Assembly (NCBI RefSeq): GCF_963517015.1
Contig: NZ_CAUQDV010000001.1
Location: 1,990,001 to 2,054,000, forward strand
DNA length: 64,000 nt
Source: an uncultured Devosia sp.
GTDB taxonomy: Bacteria; Pseudomonadota; Alphaproteobacteria; Rhizobiales; Devosiaceae
Direction of reading: 5' to 3'
The translations under genes and the position numbers were made by a program. The notes under the pieces were generated by a model. That model was not told the origin of the DNA. It did no database searches and worked only from the letters and a program-made list of their open reading frames with translations. Of this stretch, positions 1-9,284 are shown one piece after another (position 1 is the first letter of the stretch; each line of letters begins with the position of its first letter).

Positions 1-1
1 C

Positions 2-151
2 AATTTCGGAACGGCCTATTGCATTGCGGGCGACATCGTCTCGCAGAAATGCGCCGTGCCACTTCTCTACCGCTTCGAATTGCTCGGAACGGCTGAGGAT
101 GTCGCCAATGTCAGACAGGGACTCGAAGAGTTTTGGACACGCTCACACTAG
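2..151 (+). CDS. nrdI: NrdI flavodoxin-like protein, C-terminal fragment
   Basis: Only the last 49 codons are in the window; the gene enters from the left edge and ends with TAG. The visible peptide contains [13 protein letters not shown], then [15 protein letters not shown], then a tail ending in FWTRSH. This is the conserved C-terminus of NrdI, the small flavodoxin-like protein that supplies oxidant for assembling the Mn(III)2-tyrosyl radical cofactor of class Ib ribonucleotide reductase. The next genes, nrdE and nrdF, confirm it. Its last 19 bases overlap the start of nrdE, so the two are probably translationally coupled. An nrdH glutaredoxin gene would be expected further upstream, outside the window. 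Confidence 0.9.
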   Translation, partial: NFGTAYCIAGDIVSQKCAVPLLYRFELLGTAEDVANVRQGLEEFWTRSH

Positions 152-2307
152 ACCGCACCGAAGAACGCCCTGCCACCAAAGGTCAGGGACAGGATCAATC
201 GCTGGATTTCCACGCGCTGAATGCCATGCTCAATCTCTATGATGAGCAGGGCAATATCCAGTTCGACAAGGACAAGCAGGCGGCCAAGCAGTATTTCCTG
301 CAGCATGTGAACCAGAACACGGTGTTCTTCCACAATCTGCGGGAGAAGCTCGAGTATCTGACCACCGAAGGCTATTACGAGCGCTCGGTGCTGGATCAGT
401 ATTCGTTCAACTTCGTGCGCGATCTGTATGACCACGCCTATGACAAGAAGTTCCGCTTCCCGACATTTCTGGGCGCGTTCAAGTATTACACCAGCTATAC
501 GCTGAAGACCTTCGACGGTAAGCGCTATCTCGAGCGCTACGAAGACCGTGTCTGCATGGTGGCCATGGCGCTGGCCCGTGGCGATGAAGTGCTTGCCCGC
601 AATCTCGTTGACGAGATCATGGCCGGCCGTTTCCAGCCCGCAACGCCGACCTTCCTGAATGCCGGCAAGCAGCAGCGTGGCGAGCTGGTCTCGTGCTTCC
701 TGCTGCGCGTCGAAGACAATATGGAATCGATCGGGCGTTCGATCAATTCGGCGCTGCAGCTGTCCAAGCGCGGTGGCGGCGTGGCGCTGAGCCTCACCAA
801 TGTCCGTGAAATGGGTGCTCCGATCAAGCAGATCGAGAACCAGTCGTCGGGTGTGCTGCCGGTGATGAAGCTGCTCGAAGACAGCTTCTCCTATGCCAAC
901 CAGCTCGGCGCACGCCAGGGTGCGGGCGCGGTCTATCTGCATGCCCATCATCCCGACATCATGCGCTTCCTCGACACCAAGCGCGAAAATGCCGACGAAA
1001 AGGTCCGCATCAAGACGCTGTCGCTGGGCGTGGTGATCCCCGATATCACGTTCGAACTGGCCAAGAACAACGAGGATATGTACCTCTTTTCGCCCTATGA
1101 CGTGCAGAAGGTCTATGGCGTGCCGATGACCGAAATTTCGGTCAGCGAGAAGTATCGCGAGATGGTCGAGGACGGCCGGATCAAGAAGAAGAAGATCAAG
1201 GCACGCGAATTCTTCCAGATCATCGCCGAGATCCAGTTCGAATCCGGCTACCCCTACATCATGTTCGAAGACACGGTGAACAAGGCGAACCCGATCGCGG
1301 GCCGCATCACCATGTCCAATCTTTGCTCGGAAATCCTGCAGGTCAGCGACGCCTCGACCTTCAACGAGGACCTGAGCTACGACCACATGGGCAAGGATAT
1401 CTCCTGCAACCTCGGTTCGCTCAACATTGCCAAGGCAATGGACAGCGAGGATTTCGGCCTGACGATCGAAACATCGATCCGCGCGCTGACCGCCGTTTCG
1501 GACATGAGCAATATCTCGTCCGTGCCGTCGATCGCCAAGGGCAATGACGACAGCCATGCCATTGGCCTGGGTGCGATGAACCTGCACGGCTATCTGGCCC
1601 GCGAGCGCATTTTCTATGGCTCGGAAGAGGGCGTGGACTTCACCAATATCTACTTCCTGACCGTGACCTATCACGCGGTGCGTGCTTCGAACCTGATTGC
1701 CACCGAACGCGGCGAGACCTTCAAGGGCTTCGACAAGTCGAAATATGCCGATGGCAGCTATTTCGACAAATACACCGACCAGGAATGGGTCCCCGCCACC
1801 GAGAAGATCGCCAAGATCTTCGAAGATGCCGGCATCCACATCCCGACCCAGGAAGACTGGAAGGACCTCAAGGCCAAGGTCATGATGACCGGGATCTACA
1901 ACCAGAACCTGCAGGCTGTGCCGCCGACCGGTTCGATCTCCTACATCAACCACTCGACCTCCTCGATCCACCCGATCGTCTCCAAGATCGAGATCCGCAA
2001 GGAAGGCAAGATCGGCCGCGTCTATTACCCGGCTGCCTTCATGACCAATGACAACCTGGAATATTACCAGGATGCCTATGAGATCGGTCCGGAGAAGATC
2101 ATCGACACCTATGCCGCGGCAACGCAGCATGTGGATCAGGGCCTGTCGCTGACGCTGTTCTTCCGCGATACCGCCACGACGCGCGATATCAACAAGGCGC
2201 AGATCTATGCCTGGAAGAAGGGCATCAAGACCATCTATTATATCCGCCTGCGCCAGCTTGCCCTCGAGGGTACGGAAGTGCAGGGCTGCGTTTCCTGCGC
2301 GCTCTGA
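133..2307 (+). CDS. nrdE: Class Ib ribonucleoside-diphosphate reductase, alpha (catalytic) subunit NrdE
   Basis: Reduces ribonucleoside diphosphates to deoxyribonucleotides with NrdF. The 724 residues match NrdE (about 700-725) over their whole length. Active-site positions visible are Cys188 (ELVSCFLL) and Cys425 (DISCNLGS) as the redox pair, Asn396/Cys398/Glu400 (SNLCSEIL) with the thiyl Cys, Tyr702-Tyr703 for radical transfer, and the C-terminal shuttle pair Cys719/Cys722 (GCVSCAL). The N-terminus lacks the long ATP cone of NrdA, as expected for class Ib. The start is TTG at 133, inside the end of nrdI. The next in-frame ATG is in NAMLNLYDE, 30 codons later and within conserved sequence, so TTG is preferred. 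It is followed after 13 bases by nrdF. Confidence 0.97.
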   Translation: MDTLTLDRTEERPATKGQGQDQSLDFHALNAMLNLYDEQGNIQFDKDKQAAKQYFLQHVNQNTVFFHNLREKLEYLTTEGYYERSVLDQYSFNFVRDLYDHAYDKKFRFPTFLGAFKYYTSYTLKTFDGKRYLERYEDRVCMVAMALARGDEVLARNLVDEIMAGRFQPATPTFLNAGKQQRGELVSCFLLRVEDNMESIGRSINSALQLSKRGGGVALSLTNVREMGAPIKQIENQSSGVLPVMKLLEDSFSYANQLGARQGAGAVYLHAHHPDIMRFLDTKRENADEKVRIKTLSLGVVIPDITFELAKNNEDMYLFSPYDVQKVYGVPMTEISVSEKYREMVEDGRIKKKKIKAREFFQIIAEIQFESGYPYIMFEDTVNKANPIAGRITMSNLCSEILQVSDASTFNEDLSYDHMGKDISCNLGSLNIAKAMDSEDFGLTIETSIRALTAVSDMSNISSVPSIAKGNDDSHAIGLGAMNLHGYLARERIFYGSEEGVDFTNIYFLTVTYHAVRASNLIATERGETFKGFDKSKYADGSYFDKYTDQEWVPATEKIAKIFEDAGIHIPTQEDWKDLKAKVMMTGIYNQNLQAVPPTGSISYINHSTSSIHPIVSKIEIRKEGKIGRVYYPAAFMTNDNLEYYQDAYEIGPEKIIDTYAAATQHVDQGLSLTLFFRDTATTRDINKAQIYAWKKGIKTIYYIRLRQLALEGTEVQGCVSCAL

Positions 2308-2311
2308 TTGA

Positions 2312-3295
<984 letters not shown>

Positions 3296-3322
3296 TCCCG
3301 GTCCAGGCTTGAACCAGACTTG

Positions 3323-3350
3323 CAACGCCGGCCCTATCAGGCCGGCGTTG
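3323..3350. terminator. Convergent hairpin terminator between nrdF and the amino-acid ABC operon
   Basis: A perfect 11-bp stem (3323-3333 with 3340-3350) has a 6-base loop and is followed by TTGTATATT. It lies 27 bases after the nrdF stop. It also covers the TGA stop (3337-3339) of the convergent ATPase gene, so it probably ends transcription from both sides. Confidence 0.75.
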
Positions 3351-4101
3351 TTGTATATTGGGCGGTGAGCGAGGAGATGAAGCGCTTGGTGCGTTGGTCG
3401 CTGGGCGCGTTGAAGACATGCCTTGCCGGGCCTGCCTCGACCACTTCGCCGGCTTCGAGAAAGACCACATTGCTGGCAATGGTGGCGGCAAGACGCAGGT
3501 CATGCGTTGCCATGAGCATGGTGGTGCCCTCGCGGGCCAGTTGCGCCAGGACTTCGACGACTTCGCCGGCCAGCTGCGGATCGAGCGCGGATGTCGGCTC
3601 GTCGCAGAGCAGGACGCGGGGCGTGGTGGCGAGGGCGCGGGCGATGGCAACGCGCTGCTGCTGACCGCCGGAGAGGCTTGATGGCCAGGCTTCGGCCTTG
3701 GCCGACAGTCCGACCTTTTCCAGCAGTTCGAGCGCGCGGGCGCGGGACTTGTCGCGGGGCCATCTGAGGACGGTGAGCAGGCCCTCCATCACATTCTCGA
3801 TCGCCGTGAGATGGGGGAAAAGCTGGAAATTCTGGAACACCATGCCGGTCTTGCGGCGCAGGGCCAGCATGTCGTTGCGGCTGACCTTGTGGCCGGGCGC
3901 AAGCTGGACGGCAGCGTCGTCGATGGTGATGGTGCCCGACTGGGGGATTTCGAGCAGATTGGTGCAGCGCAGAAGCGTGCTCTTGCCGCTGCCGGACGCC
4001 CCGATCAGTGCGGTGACGCTGCCGGCCGGGACGTTGACGGTAACGTCCTTGAGGACGTGATTGTCGCCAAAGCTCTTGTCGATGTTCTGGAGCGCGATCA
4101 T
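3337..4101 (-). CDS. Polar amino-acid ABC transporter, ATP-binding protein (cystine/glutamine type)
   Basis: A 254-residue cytoplasmic ATPase that powers import with the permease next to it. Visible motifs are Walker A GASGSGKST (34-42), the Q-loop FQNFQLFPHLT, the signature [15 protein letters not shown], Walker [14 protein letters not shown] and the H-loop ATHDL. The set is typical of the GlnQ/TcyN/HisP family. The start is the ATG of MIALQNIDKSF, which overlaps the permease stop in an ATGA arrangement. A longer open frame runs upstream but has no coding character. It is the last gene of a binding protein-permease-ATPase operon. Its stop lies inside the terminator hairpin shared with nrdF. 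Confidence 0.93.
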   Translation of the reverse strand: MIALQNIDKSFGDNHVLKDVTVNVPAGSVTALIGASGSGKSTLLRCTNLLEIPQSGTITIDDAAVQLAPGHKVSRNDMLALRRKTGMVFQNFQLFPHLTAIENVMEGLLTVLRWPRDKSRARALELLEKVGLSAKAEAWPSSLSGGQQQRVAIARALATTPRVLLCDEPTSALDPQLAGEVVEVLAQLAREGTTMLMATHDLRLAATIASNVVFLEAGEVVEAGPARHVFNAPSDQRTKRFISSLTAQYTTTPA

Positions 4102-4778
4102 GCGGCAGCCTCGATGGAGCCGCCGTAGCGGGAGAAGCGCTTTTCGAACCGCGTCTGCAGGCTCGACAGGATCGAGCAGAGCACGAGATAGATCAGGGCG
4201 ACCTCGACGTAGAGGATCAGCGGTTCGTAGCTCGTCGCCACGATGCGCTGACCGGCACGGAACATTTCCGGCACGGTGATGGCGGCGGCGAGGGAAGTGT
4301 CCTTCACCAGGGAAATGAAGGTGTTGGAGAGCGGCGGAATGGCGATGCGGGTGGCCTGGGGCAGGACGGTGCGGCGCATGGTCTGCGGCCAGGTCATGCC
4401 GATGGAATAGGCCGCTTCCCATTGGCCCTTGGGGACGGCCAGCAGCACGGCCCGGATGATTTCGGAGGTATAGGCGCCGACATTGAGCGTGAAACCGATC
4501 AGAGCGGCCGGAAAGGCGTCGAGCGTGATGCCGACGCTGGGCAGGCCGTAAAAGATCAGGAAGAGCTGCACGAGCAGCGGCGTGCCGCGGATGATCCAGA
4601 CATAGAAGCGAAAGATCGCCGCCAGCGGCCAGGGCGCGAAGAGCCGGACCACGGCGGTGACGAAGCCAAGTGCCAGCCCGAGGACGAAGGAGAGCAGTGT
4701 CAGCGGTACGGTGAACTGCAGGCATGCCCAGAGCAGGGAGGGCAGCGAGTCCATCATCAGGGAAAGCCAGGGCTGCAT
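4098..4778 (-). CDS. Polar amino-acid ABC transporter permease (HisM/GlnP family)
   Basis: An integral inner-membrane subunit of 226 residues with about five hydrophobic segments. It has the EAA motif of this family (EAAYSIGMTWPQTMRRTVLPQA) and the conserved RGTPLLVQLF stretch. The chosen start is the Met of MQPWLSLMMDSLP; a start 12 codons upstream is possible but adds a non-conserved leader. The stop overlaps the ATPase start by four bases and the binding-protein gene ends 76 bases before it. It forms one uptake system with the genes at 3337 and 4855. Its nearest relatives handle cystine and other polar amino acids, but the substrate is not shown by sequence alone. Confidence 0.9.
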   Translation of the reverse strand: MQPWLSLMMDSLPSLLWACLQFTVPLTLLSFVLGLALGFVTAVVRLFAPWPLAAIFRFYVWIIRGTPLLVQLFLIFYGLPSVGITLDAFPAALIGFTLNVGAYTSEIIRAVLLAVPKGQWEAAYSIGMTWPQTMRRTVLPQATRIAIPPLSNTFISLVKDTSLAAAITVPEMFRAGQRIVATSYEPLILYVEVALIYLVLCSILSSLQTRFEKRFSRYGGSIEAAA

Positions 4779-4854
4779 CAGGCAGGGTCCATGAATGCGA
4801 AAGGGATCGGCCAAGGGCTGGCCGATCCCGGTCTATAGTAGAAGCGAGAGCGCC

Positions 4855-5622
4855 TTATTGGGAGACGTCTTCGCCAAAGTATTTCTGCGAGATTTCGGCA
4901 TAGGTGCCATCGGCCTTGATGGCCTCGAGTGCTTCGTTGATGGCGGCCAGCAATTCCGGCTTGCCCTTGGCCAGCAGCACGCCCGAGAAATCGGCATCTT
5001 CAGCGGTGGCGACGATCTTGACCGGCGCGTCGGGCTGGTGGGTCTTGAAGTCGAAGAAGGACAGGCTGTCGTTGATGGTGGCATCGGCACGGCCCTGGAT
5101 GACCAGCGCAATGGACTGATCGAAGCCTTCGGTGCCGACGAGTTCAGCGCCATAGCCTTCGGCAAGCTTGCCAAAATTGCTGGTCAGCGATTGGGCCGAC
5201 TTCTTGCCCGAAAGGGTTTCGAAGCTAGTGATGTCGGTGTTGTCGTCCTTGACCACGAGAGCGGCCTTGGAGGCGATGTAGGGTTCGGAGAAGTCGTATT
5301 TGGCCTGGCGTTCGTCGGTGATGCCGACCTGGTTGATGACGACGTCATAGCGGTTGGCGTCGACACCGGCGATCAGGCCATCCCAGGGGCCTTCGACGAA
5401 TTCGGCTTCGACGCCGATCTGGGCGGCAATGGCGCGGCCGATTTCCACGTCGAAGCCAACGAGGGCGCCGGTGTCGTCGTGGAAGGTGAAGGGGGCATAG
5501 GTGCCTTCGGTACCGATGCGCAGCGCGCCGGCCGTCTTGATGTCATCGAGCGCGGTCTGGGCGAAGGTCGGCGTTGCGAGGGCTACGAGGCCTGCGGCAA
5601 GCAACACGGTCGAGAGTTTCAT
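4855..5622 (-). CDS. Amino-acid ABC transporter, periplasmic solute-binding protein (cystine-binding-like)
   Basis: A 255-residue SBP_bac_3 family protein with a clear signal peptide (MKLSTVLLAAG...TFA|Q). Family hallmarks include RIGTEGTYAPFTFHD, GFDVEIGRAIAAQIG, WDGLIAGVDANRYD and ITDERQAKYDFSEPY. The pattern is close to FliY/TcyJ-type cystine-binding proteins, but I cannot assign the ligand with certainty. The 199-base leader upstream includes a small hairpin (5681-5695) and an AAGGA ribosome-binding site. The gene directly upstream in the same orientation encodes an Rrf2-family regulator. With the sulfur cluster beyond it, this favours cystine or a cysteine derivative as ligand. Confidence 0.88.
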   Translation of the reverse strand: MKLSTVLLAAGLVALATPTFAQTALDDIKTAGALRIGTEGTYAPFTFHDDTGALVGFDVEIGRAIAAQIGVEAEFVEGPWDGLIAGVDANRYDVVINQVGITDERQAKYDFSEPYIASKAALVVKDDNTDITSFETLSGKKSAQSLTSNFGKLAEGYGAELVGTEGFDQSIALVIQGRADATINDSLSFFDFKTHQPDAPVKIVATAEDADFSGVLLAKGKPELLAAINEALEAIKADGTYAEISQKYFGEDVSQ

Positions 5623-5821
5623 GGGTCTGTCCTTGTGTGGCCGGGCCTCTCTCGGGCCGGCAATCTGGGGAGGAAATTGCCCCCGAATTGCGGGGCTTAC
5701 AATCACTTGGAGGAATGTTTTTCTCCGGCGCGAAGCCGCGATCACGCCATTCTCCGCGCAATGACTTTGCGAGAGGTCTATTGCTGGAATTTCGGGGTAG
5801 ACGCGATTGGGGGCGTCCGGA

Positions 5822-6271
5822 TCAGGCGGTGACGATGCCGGTTTGGAGCACTTCGGCGCCGCCCATGGCGCGCATCTGGCTGAGGCTGGTGTTGTCGAGC
5901 ACCTGGGCAATGGCGTTGCGGACGTCGAGCATCAGGTGGCGGACCTGGCAGATGGCCTCGTCGCAATCGGAGCAGGGCTGGTAGCGGGTCTTGCTGGCGC
6001 AGGGAATGGGCGCGAGCGGACCATCGAGCACGCGGACGACGTGGCCGATCTGGATGTCTTCGGCCGGCTTGGCGAGGCAATAGCCGCCCAGCTTGCCCTT
6101 GCGGCTATGGACGAAGCCGGCATTGCGCAATTCGGCAAGGATCGCGTCGAGGAACTTCTTGGGGATATTGTTGCGCGTGGCGATATCGTTGACGAAAGCG
6201 AGCTGGCCGGGCGGCAATTCTGCCAGCGCCGACAAAGCCTTGAGGCCGTATTTGCCTTTTTTCGTCAGCAT
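5822..6271 (-). CDS. Rrf2-family transcriptional regulator with four-cysteine C-terminal motif
   Basis: A 149-residue winged-helix regulator. The N-terminal half has the Rrf2 pattern (MLTKKGKYGLKALSAL, then IPKKFLDAILAELRNAGFV and RKGKLGGY). The C-terminal half carries Cys91, Cys100, Cys103 and Cys108, resembling cluster- or thiol-sensing members such as IscR, RirA and CymR. An upstream in-frame start at 6400 would place a dyad (6336-6352) inside the coding region, so the Met of MLTKKG is chosen. It lies between a cystine-type transporter and a gene set of flavin monooxygenases. I infer that it is the regulator of both, acting through TCTA-N9-TAGA sites. The ligand (Fe-S cluster, O-acetylserine complex or thiol) is unknown. 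Confidence 0.88.
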   Translation of the reverse strand: MLTKKGKYGLKALSALAELPPGQLAFVNDIATRNNIPKKFLDAILAELRNAGFVHSRKGKLGGYCLAKPAEDIQIGHVVRVLDGPLAPIPCASKTRYQPCSDCDEAICQVRHLMLDVRNAIAQVLDNTSLSQMRAMGGAEVLQTGIVTA

Positions 6272-6335
6272 GGACTTGCGCCATCCCAGGGAAGCGGCCT
6301 CGATTTCCGGGGCCGGTCTGGGACGGTAATTACTG

Positions 6336-6352
6336 TCTAGAAACTCTCTAAA
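6336..6352 (-). promoter_or_regulatory. TCTA-N9-TAAA dyad upstream of the Rrf2 gene (near-match operator D)
   Basis: The sequence is TCTA, nine bases, TAAA: one mismatch from the TCTA-N9-TAGA dyad found perfectly at three other places in the cluster. It lies 65 bases upstream of the Rrf2 start. Its placement suggests autoregulation. The role is inferred from position and similarity. Confidence 0.45.
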
Positions 6353-6396
6353 CAAGAGCATTCTGTTCCGCGGGGCTGTCATGGCGACGCTCGCGT

Positions 6397-6945
6397 TCAA
6401 TGCAGCTGATGTTGCGGAAGAACGGAGGCGGCAAGGGCATAGCCCTGGGTCCAGCGGCCGAAGCCGCTTTCGACGTTGATGTGACCCACGTGGCCCATGT
6501 CGTGGATGCGGCTGCCCCAGAGGCCGGCCAGGGTGACGAGCTTGGCATAGGGCATGTAGGGGTCGTCCTGGCTGGCGACGACCAGGGTCGGGAAGGGGAT
6601 GCGATCCTGCGGCATGGCGCCGAATTCGTAGGTGCGGTGGTGCCTTAGCGAGGTGCGGGTGATGTCGGCCGGGGCGACGAGCAGGGCGCCGGCGATGCGA
6701 TTGGCGACGCGGCTGCGCGCCAGCTTGGCAACAAGGATGGCGCCGAGGCTATGGGCGATGATCAGGCTGTCAGGGCGGCGGAGGATGGCGCGCTCGGCGA
6801 CCTCAAGCCATTCTGACTCCAGTGGATTTGACCAGTCGGCCTGCTGGACGATGCTGGCATCGGCGTGGTCCTGCCGCCACCAGTGTTGCCAATGGCCGGC
6901 GTGGGAGCCGTGCAGGCCGGGGATGATGAGGACCGGGCGCGTCAT
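6397..6945 (-). CDS. Alpha/beta hydrolase of the RBBP9/YdeN family
   Basis: A 182-residue serine hydrolase. It opens with PVLIIPGLHGSHAGHWQ. The nucleophile is Ser66 in AHSLGA, the acid probably the Asp in SQDDPYMP, and the base the His in GHVGHINVESGFG. These match the RBBP9/YdeN family, which contains small cytoplasmic esterases or amidases of mostly unknown substrate. It starts five bases after the stop of the 77-aa gene and is the last gene of a flavin-reductase unit. In this sulfur-salvage context it might cleave an ester, thioester or amide such as an N-acetyl group, but nothing in the sequence shows that. Confidence 0.85.
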   Translation of the reverse strand: MTRPVLIIPGLHGSHAGHWQHWWRQDHADASIVQQADWSNPLESEWLEVAERAILRRPDSLIIAHSLGAILVAKLARSRVANRIAGALLVAPADITRTSLRHHRTYEFGAMPQDRIPFPTLVVASQDDPYMPYAKLVTLAGLWGSRIHDMGHVGHINVESGFGRWTQGYALAASVLPQHQLH

Positions 6946-6950
6946 GGTGG

Positions 6951-7184
6951 TCAGAAATAGTAGCGTGCGACCGAGGAGAAGGGGCGCAGGGCGGCTTCCT
7001 CGACGGGGTCGATTTCGCCAAGCTTTCCATTCAGATAGCAGGCGTCCCTCTCAGCGCGAGTCAAGGGTATGTCGCTGTCGTCCGCCTCGGATGGGCTGCC
7101 GAAGAAGCTCTTCTTGAGCGGGGCTTCTTCGGCGCCAGCATGCTTGACGACTTCTGGTGAAAGGATGCCAAAAAACGGGATCAT
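6951..7184 (-). CDS. Small hypothetical protein (77 aa)
   Basis: I do not recognise this family. The 77 residues are soluble and acidic in the middle (SPSEADDSDIPLTRAERDA) and start MIPFFGILSPEVVKHAG. There is no signal peptide or membrane segment, and a single Cys in DACYLNGKL. It lies 33 bases after the flavin reductase and 5 bases before the hydrolase in the same direction, so it is very likely a real gene of that operon. The tight spacing and a plausible ribosome-binding site (GGAG, about 6 bases before the ATG) are the main support. A partner or stabiliser of a neighbouring oxidoreductase is possible but speculative. Confidence 0.6.
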   Translation of the reverse strand: MIPFFGILSPEVVKHAGAEEAPLKKSFFGSPSEADDSDIPLTRAERDACYLNGKLGEIDPVEEAALRPFSSVARYYF

Positions 7185-7217
7185 GGATGCTTCTCCTGGA
7201 TTGGGACGACGGAGGCG

Positions 7218-7757
7218 TCAGACTCCTGCGAGATTTTGGTAGCCGCCGCTCCAGTAGAGCAGCGGGGAAATGTGGGGATCGGTTTCGACCGAGCGGACGC
7301 GGCCGAGCAGAATGGCGTGGGAATGGCGCTCGATGGCTTCGTCGAGATCGCAATCGATGACCGAGACGGCGCCGTTAAGACCCAGCGTGCCGGTGCCGAG
7401 GCGCTCCCAGTCCCAGCCGACATAGCGGTCATTGCCCTTGATGCCGCCGCGACCGGCGAAACGGTCCGCGACTTCGGCTTGGCCATGGGCGAGGATATTG
7501 ACGGCGAAGGAGCGCGCTTCGAGCAGGGCCGGCCAGGAGGAGGAGTTCTTGTTGACGCTGACGAGGATGGTCGGCGGATCCATGGAATAGGAGGAGACCG
7601 AAGTGGCGGTGAAGCCGGTGCGCGCTTCGCCCGTGCCGACGGTGATGACCGAGACGGCGCCGGCCAGGCGCCCCATGGCACTCTTGAAGCTGGGGACGTC
7701 GGCCGTGACCAATGGCGCGGCGGGCGAGGCATAGGTTGCAAAATCGACGATCGACAT
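7218..7757 (-). CDS. Flavin reductase family protein (FMN reductase partner)
   Basis: A 179-residue flavin reductase-like protein of the HpaC/SsuE-independent split-barrel (DIM6/NTAB) family. Hallmarks are SAMGRLAGAVSVITV, GFTATSVSSYSMDPPTILVSVNKNS and GGYQNL near the end. It reduces FMN with NAD(P)H to feed two-component flavin monooxygenases. Three luciferase-like monooxygenases lie in the next 8.5 kb, so it is the obvious electron donor for them. A perfect TCTA-N9-TAGA dyad lies 126 bases upstream, at 7883-7899. An 8-bp hairpin stem (7841-7848 with 7864-7871) sits in the leader. It is the first gene of a unit with the 77-aa protein and the hydrolase. Confidence 0.92.
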   Translation of the reverse strand: MSIVDFATYASPAAPLVTADVPSFKSAMGRLAGAVSVITVGTGEARTGFTATSVSSYSMDPPTILVSVNKNSSSWPALLEARSFAVNILAHGQAEVADRFAGRGGIKGNDRYVGWDWERLGTGTLGLNGAVSVIDCDLDEAIERHSHAILLGRVRSVETDPHISPLLYWSGGYQNLAGV

Positions 7758-7840
7758 GTGACCTCCTTGAGAGTGGCAGTCAGTCCGTTGCGACTGGGAT
7801 GAGCCTAGATCGGGTCGGGAGCCTAAGGGAGAGGCTGGGA

Positions 7841-7871
7841 GGGCACGGTTTTTTCAAGTTCAGCCGTGCCC
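7841..7871 (-). other. Hairpin between the DUF3088 and flavin reductase genes
   Basis: A perfect 8-bp stem GGGCACGG/CCGTGCCC with a 15-base loop. No U-run follows on the minus strand. It could be a weak terminator for the upstream unit or a leader structure of the flavin reductase mRNA. Confidence 0.4.
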
Positions 7872-7882
7872 GAGAATTTATA

Positions 7883-7899
7883 TCTACTAACTTTGTAGA
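7883..7899 (-). promoter_or_regulatory. TCTA-N9-TAGA operator A, upstream of the flavin reductase unit
   Basis: A dyad TCTA-CTAACTTTG-TAGA lies in the gap between the DUF3088 stop and the flavin reductase start. It is the same spaced dyad as at 13150 and 16151. It is probably the binding site of the cluster regulator; the Rrf2 protein is the best candidate. Confidence 0.6.
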
Positions 7900-7906
7900 C
7901 TAACGA

Positions 7907-8269
7907 TCAGGCGAGGAATCTGTGCGGCTTGGGGAAGCCGTGGCGTGATGCGAGCAGGTTGAGAATCTGGTTGGTGTCCTGCACATAGCGGGTCTCGCCA
8001 TGCTGGCTGGCAGCGTCGGGCGGGTTGTCGCCAAAGACCAAGAGCGGCAGTGCCTGATTTGCCTCCCCGACAGCGGCGATGACTGCGGCGCGGGGCCGGG
8101 GAAATTCGACCTGTTCGACATCGAGCCTCGCCGCGAGGTCTGGGAAGCTCGCCAGCAGGCCTTCGATCTGATTGCAGAAGGGGCAGACAAAGGGACCGTC
8201 ATCCCGGTTGGGATCGGTGAAGCCGGGCTTGATGAGATAGAGCTTGTCCTTGGCCAAGTTGGCCTCCAT
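7907..8269 (-). CDS. DUF3088 thioredoxin-fold protein with CPFC motif
   Basis: A 120-residue cytoplasmic protein of the DUF3088 family. It opens KLYLIKPGFTDPN and has Cys29-Pro-Phe-Cys32, then VEFPRPRAAVIAAVGEANQALPLLVFG. The CxxC followed by a cis-Pro-like loop fits a glutaredoxin/thioredoxin fold. It is the last gene of the transporter/monooxygenase unit that begins at 13132. In Bacillus subtilis the analogous S-alkylcysteine operon contains a glutaredoxin-like protein (YtnI/CmoI), so a role in releasing or relaying a thiol or sulfenate is plausible. The family assignment is fairly firm; the function is inference. Confidence 0.8.
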   Translation of the reverse strand: MEANLAKDKLYLIKPGFTDPNRDDGPFVCPFCNQIEGLLASFPDLAARLDVEQVEFPRPRAAVIAAVGEANQALPLLVFGDNPPDAASQHGETRYVQDTNQILNLLASRHGFPKPHRFLA

Positions 8270-8314
8270 GCGAGAGAAAGCGGCGGCCTGTTAGGACCGC
8301 CGCACAAATGGAAA

Positions 8315-9250
8315 TCAGGTCTTGGGGAGGCCCGGGGGATTGGTCTGGGAGGTCTCGACGGCTTCGGCCGAGACATTCCAGCGCTCCAGCGTCTGGGCGT
8401 AGAGGCCGTCGGCGATCAGGCCGTTGATGGCGATGGTGATCGCATCGGCAAGGCCGCTATCCTTGCGGGTGGTGGCGGCGATCTCGGCCTTGAGCGGCCA
8501 GCCGCCGCTCTGGATGCCGACGAGGCGTGTGTCGCCGGTGACAGCAGCCGAATAGGAGAGCGTCGGATTGGGATTGAATTCCACATCGGCGCGGCCGGAT
8601 TGCAGGGCGAGGGTGCTGGCGGCGGAGTCGTCGTAATACTGGACTTCCACCGGGGCGAGGCCGGCTTCGACATTCTGGCGGTCCCATTCGAGGATGATCT
8701 TTTCCTGATTGGTGCCGGCGCCGGTGATGACCTTCAGACCCGCAATGTCCTTGGGCTCGTCGATCTCGGTGATCGGGCTGTCCTTGCGGACATAGAAGCC
8801 GACGACGTCCTGGCGGTAGCTGGAGAAGTCGAACTTCTCCTTGCGCTCTTCGGTGACGGTGACATTGGAGATCACCGCGTCGTATTTGCCCGAGGTGACG
8901 CCGAGCGGCCAGTCCTGCCAGGCAGTGGGGACGAGTGCGAGCTTGAGGCCAAGGGAATCGGCGATCAGGGAGGCAAGGTCCGGGTCGACGCCGACGACGA
9001 CGGTGGTGGAATCCACGGCAAAGGTGGCGATCGGGGGATCCCAGGGCGAGACGGCGACGGTGAAGGTGCCGTCGGTGGTGAACTTGTAGTCGTCCGGGAT
9101 GGCAGCGATGGCTTCCGCATTGGGCTCGGCTTTGAGGCGCCCGGGCTGTTCGGGGCTGAGGTCGAAGTCTGCCTGGGCGAGGGCCGTGCCGGTGAGGGCG
9201 ACGAAGGCCAGGCCGGCCAGCAGGTGTTTGAGGGTTGGCGACGCTTTCAT
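8315..9250 (-). CDS. Amino-acid-type ABC transporter solute-binding protein (paralogue 1)
   Basis: A 311-residue SBP_bac_3 family periplasmic protein. The signal peptide starts MKASPTLKHLLAG and ends near ALA|QADF. Motifs include FTVAVSPWDPPIATF, GKYDAVISNVTVTEERKEKFDF and VITGAGTNQEKI, with the tail NPPGLPKT. It is clearly paralogous to the protein at 10337, sharing the N-terminal mature motif DLSPE, the SGKYDAVISNV-type block and the NPPGLPK end. It is separated from that paralogue by a monooxygenase gene. Both may serve the single fused permease-ATPase, giving a wider ligand range. The ligand is unknown; a sulfur-bearing amino acid or amide is likely from context. Confidence 0.88.
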   Translation of the reverse strand: MKASPTLKHLLAGLAFVALTGTALAQADFDLSPEQPGRLKAEPNAEAIAAIPDDYKFTTDGTFTVAVSPWDPPIATFAVDSTTVVVGVDPDLASLIADSLGLKLALVPTAWQDWPLGVTSGKYDAVISNVTVTEERKEKFDFSSYRQDVVGFYVRKDSPITEIDEPKDIAGLKVITGAGTNQEKIILEWDRQNVEAGLAPVEVQYYDDSAASTLALQSGRADVEFNPNPTLSYSAAVTGDTRLVGIQSGGWPLKAEIAATTRKDSGLADAITIAINGLIADGLYAQTLERWNVSAEAVETSQTNPPGLPKT

Positions 9251-9284
9251 TGGGGCTTCCTTGGGGGCTTCTTGGTTGAAGGGA

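Noticed and set aside
5681..5695. CCCCG-AATTG-CGGGG hairpin in the leader of the cystine-type binding protein as a riboswitch or attenuator
   Set aside because: Short stem without a U-run and no known riboswitch core; probably incidental.
5777..5801. TCTA...TAGA dyad upstream of the cystine-type binding protein gene
   Set aside because: The spacer is 17 bases rather than 9, so it does not match the cluster operator. It may be chance.
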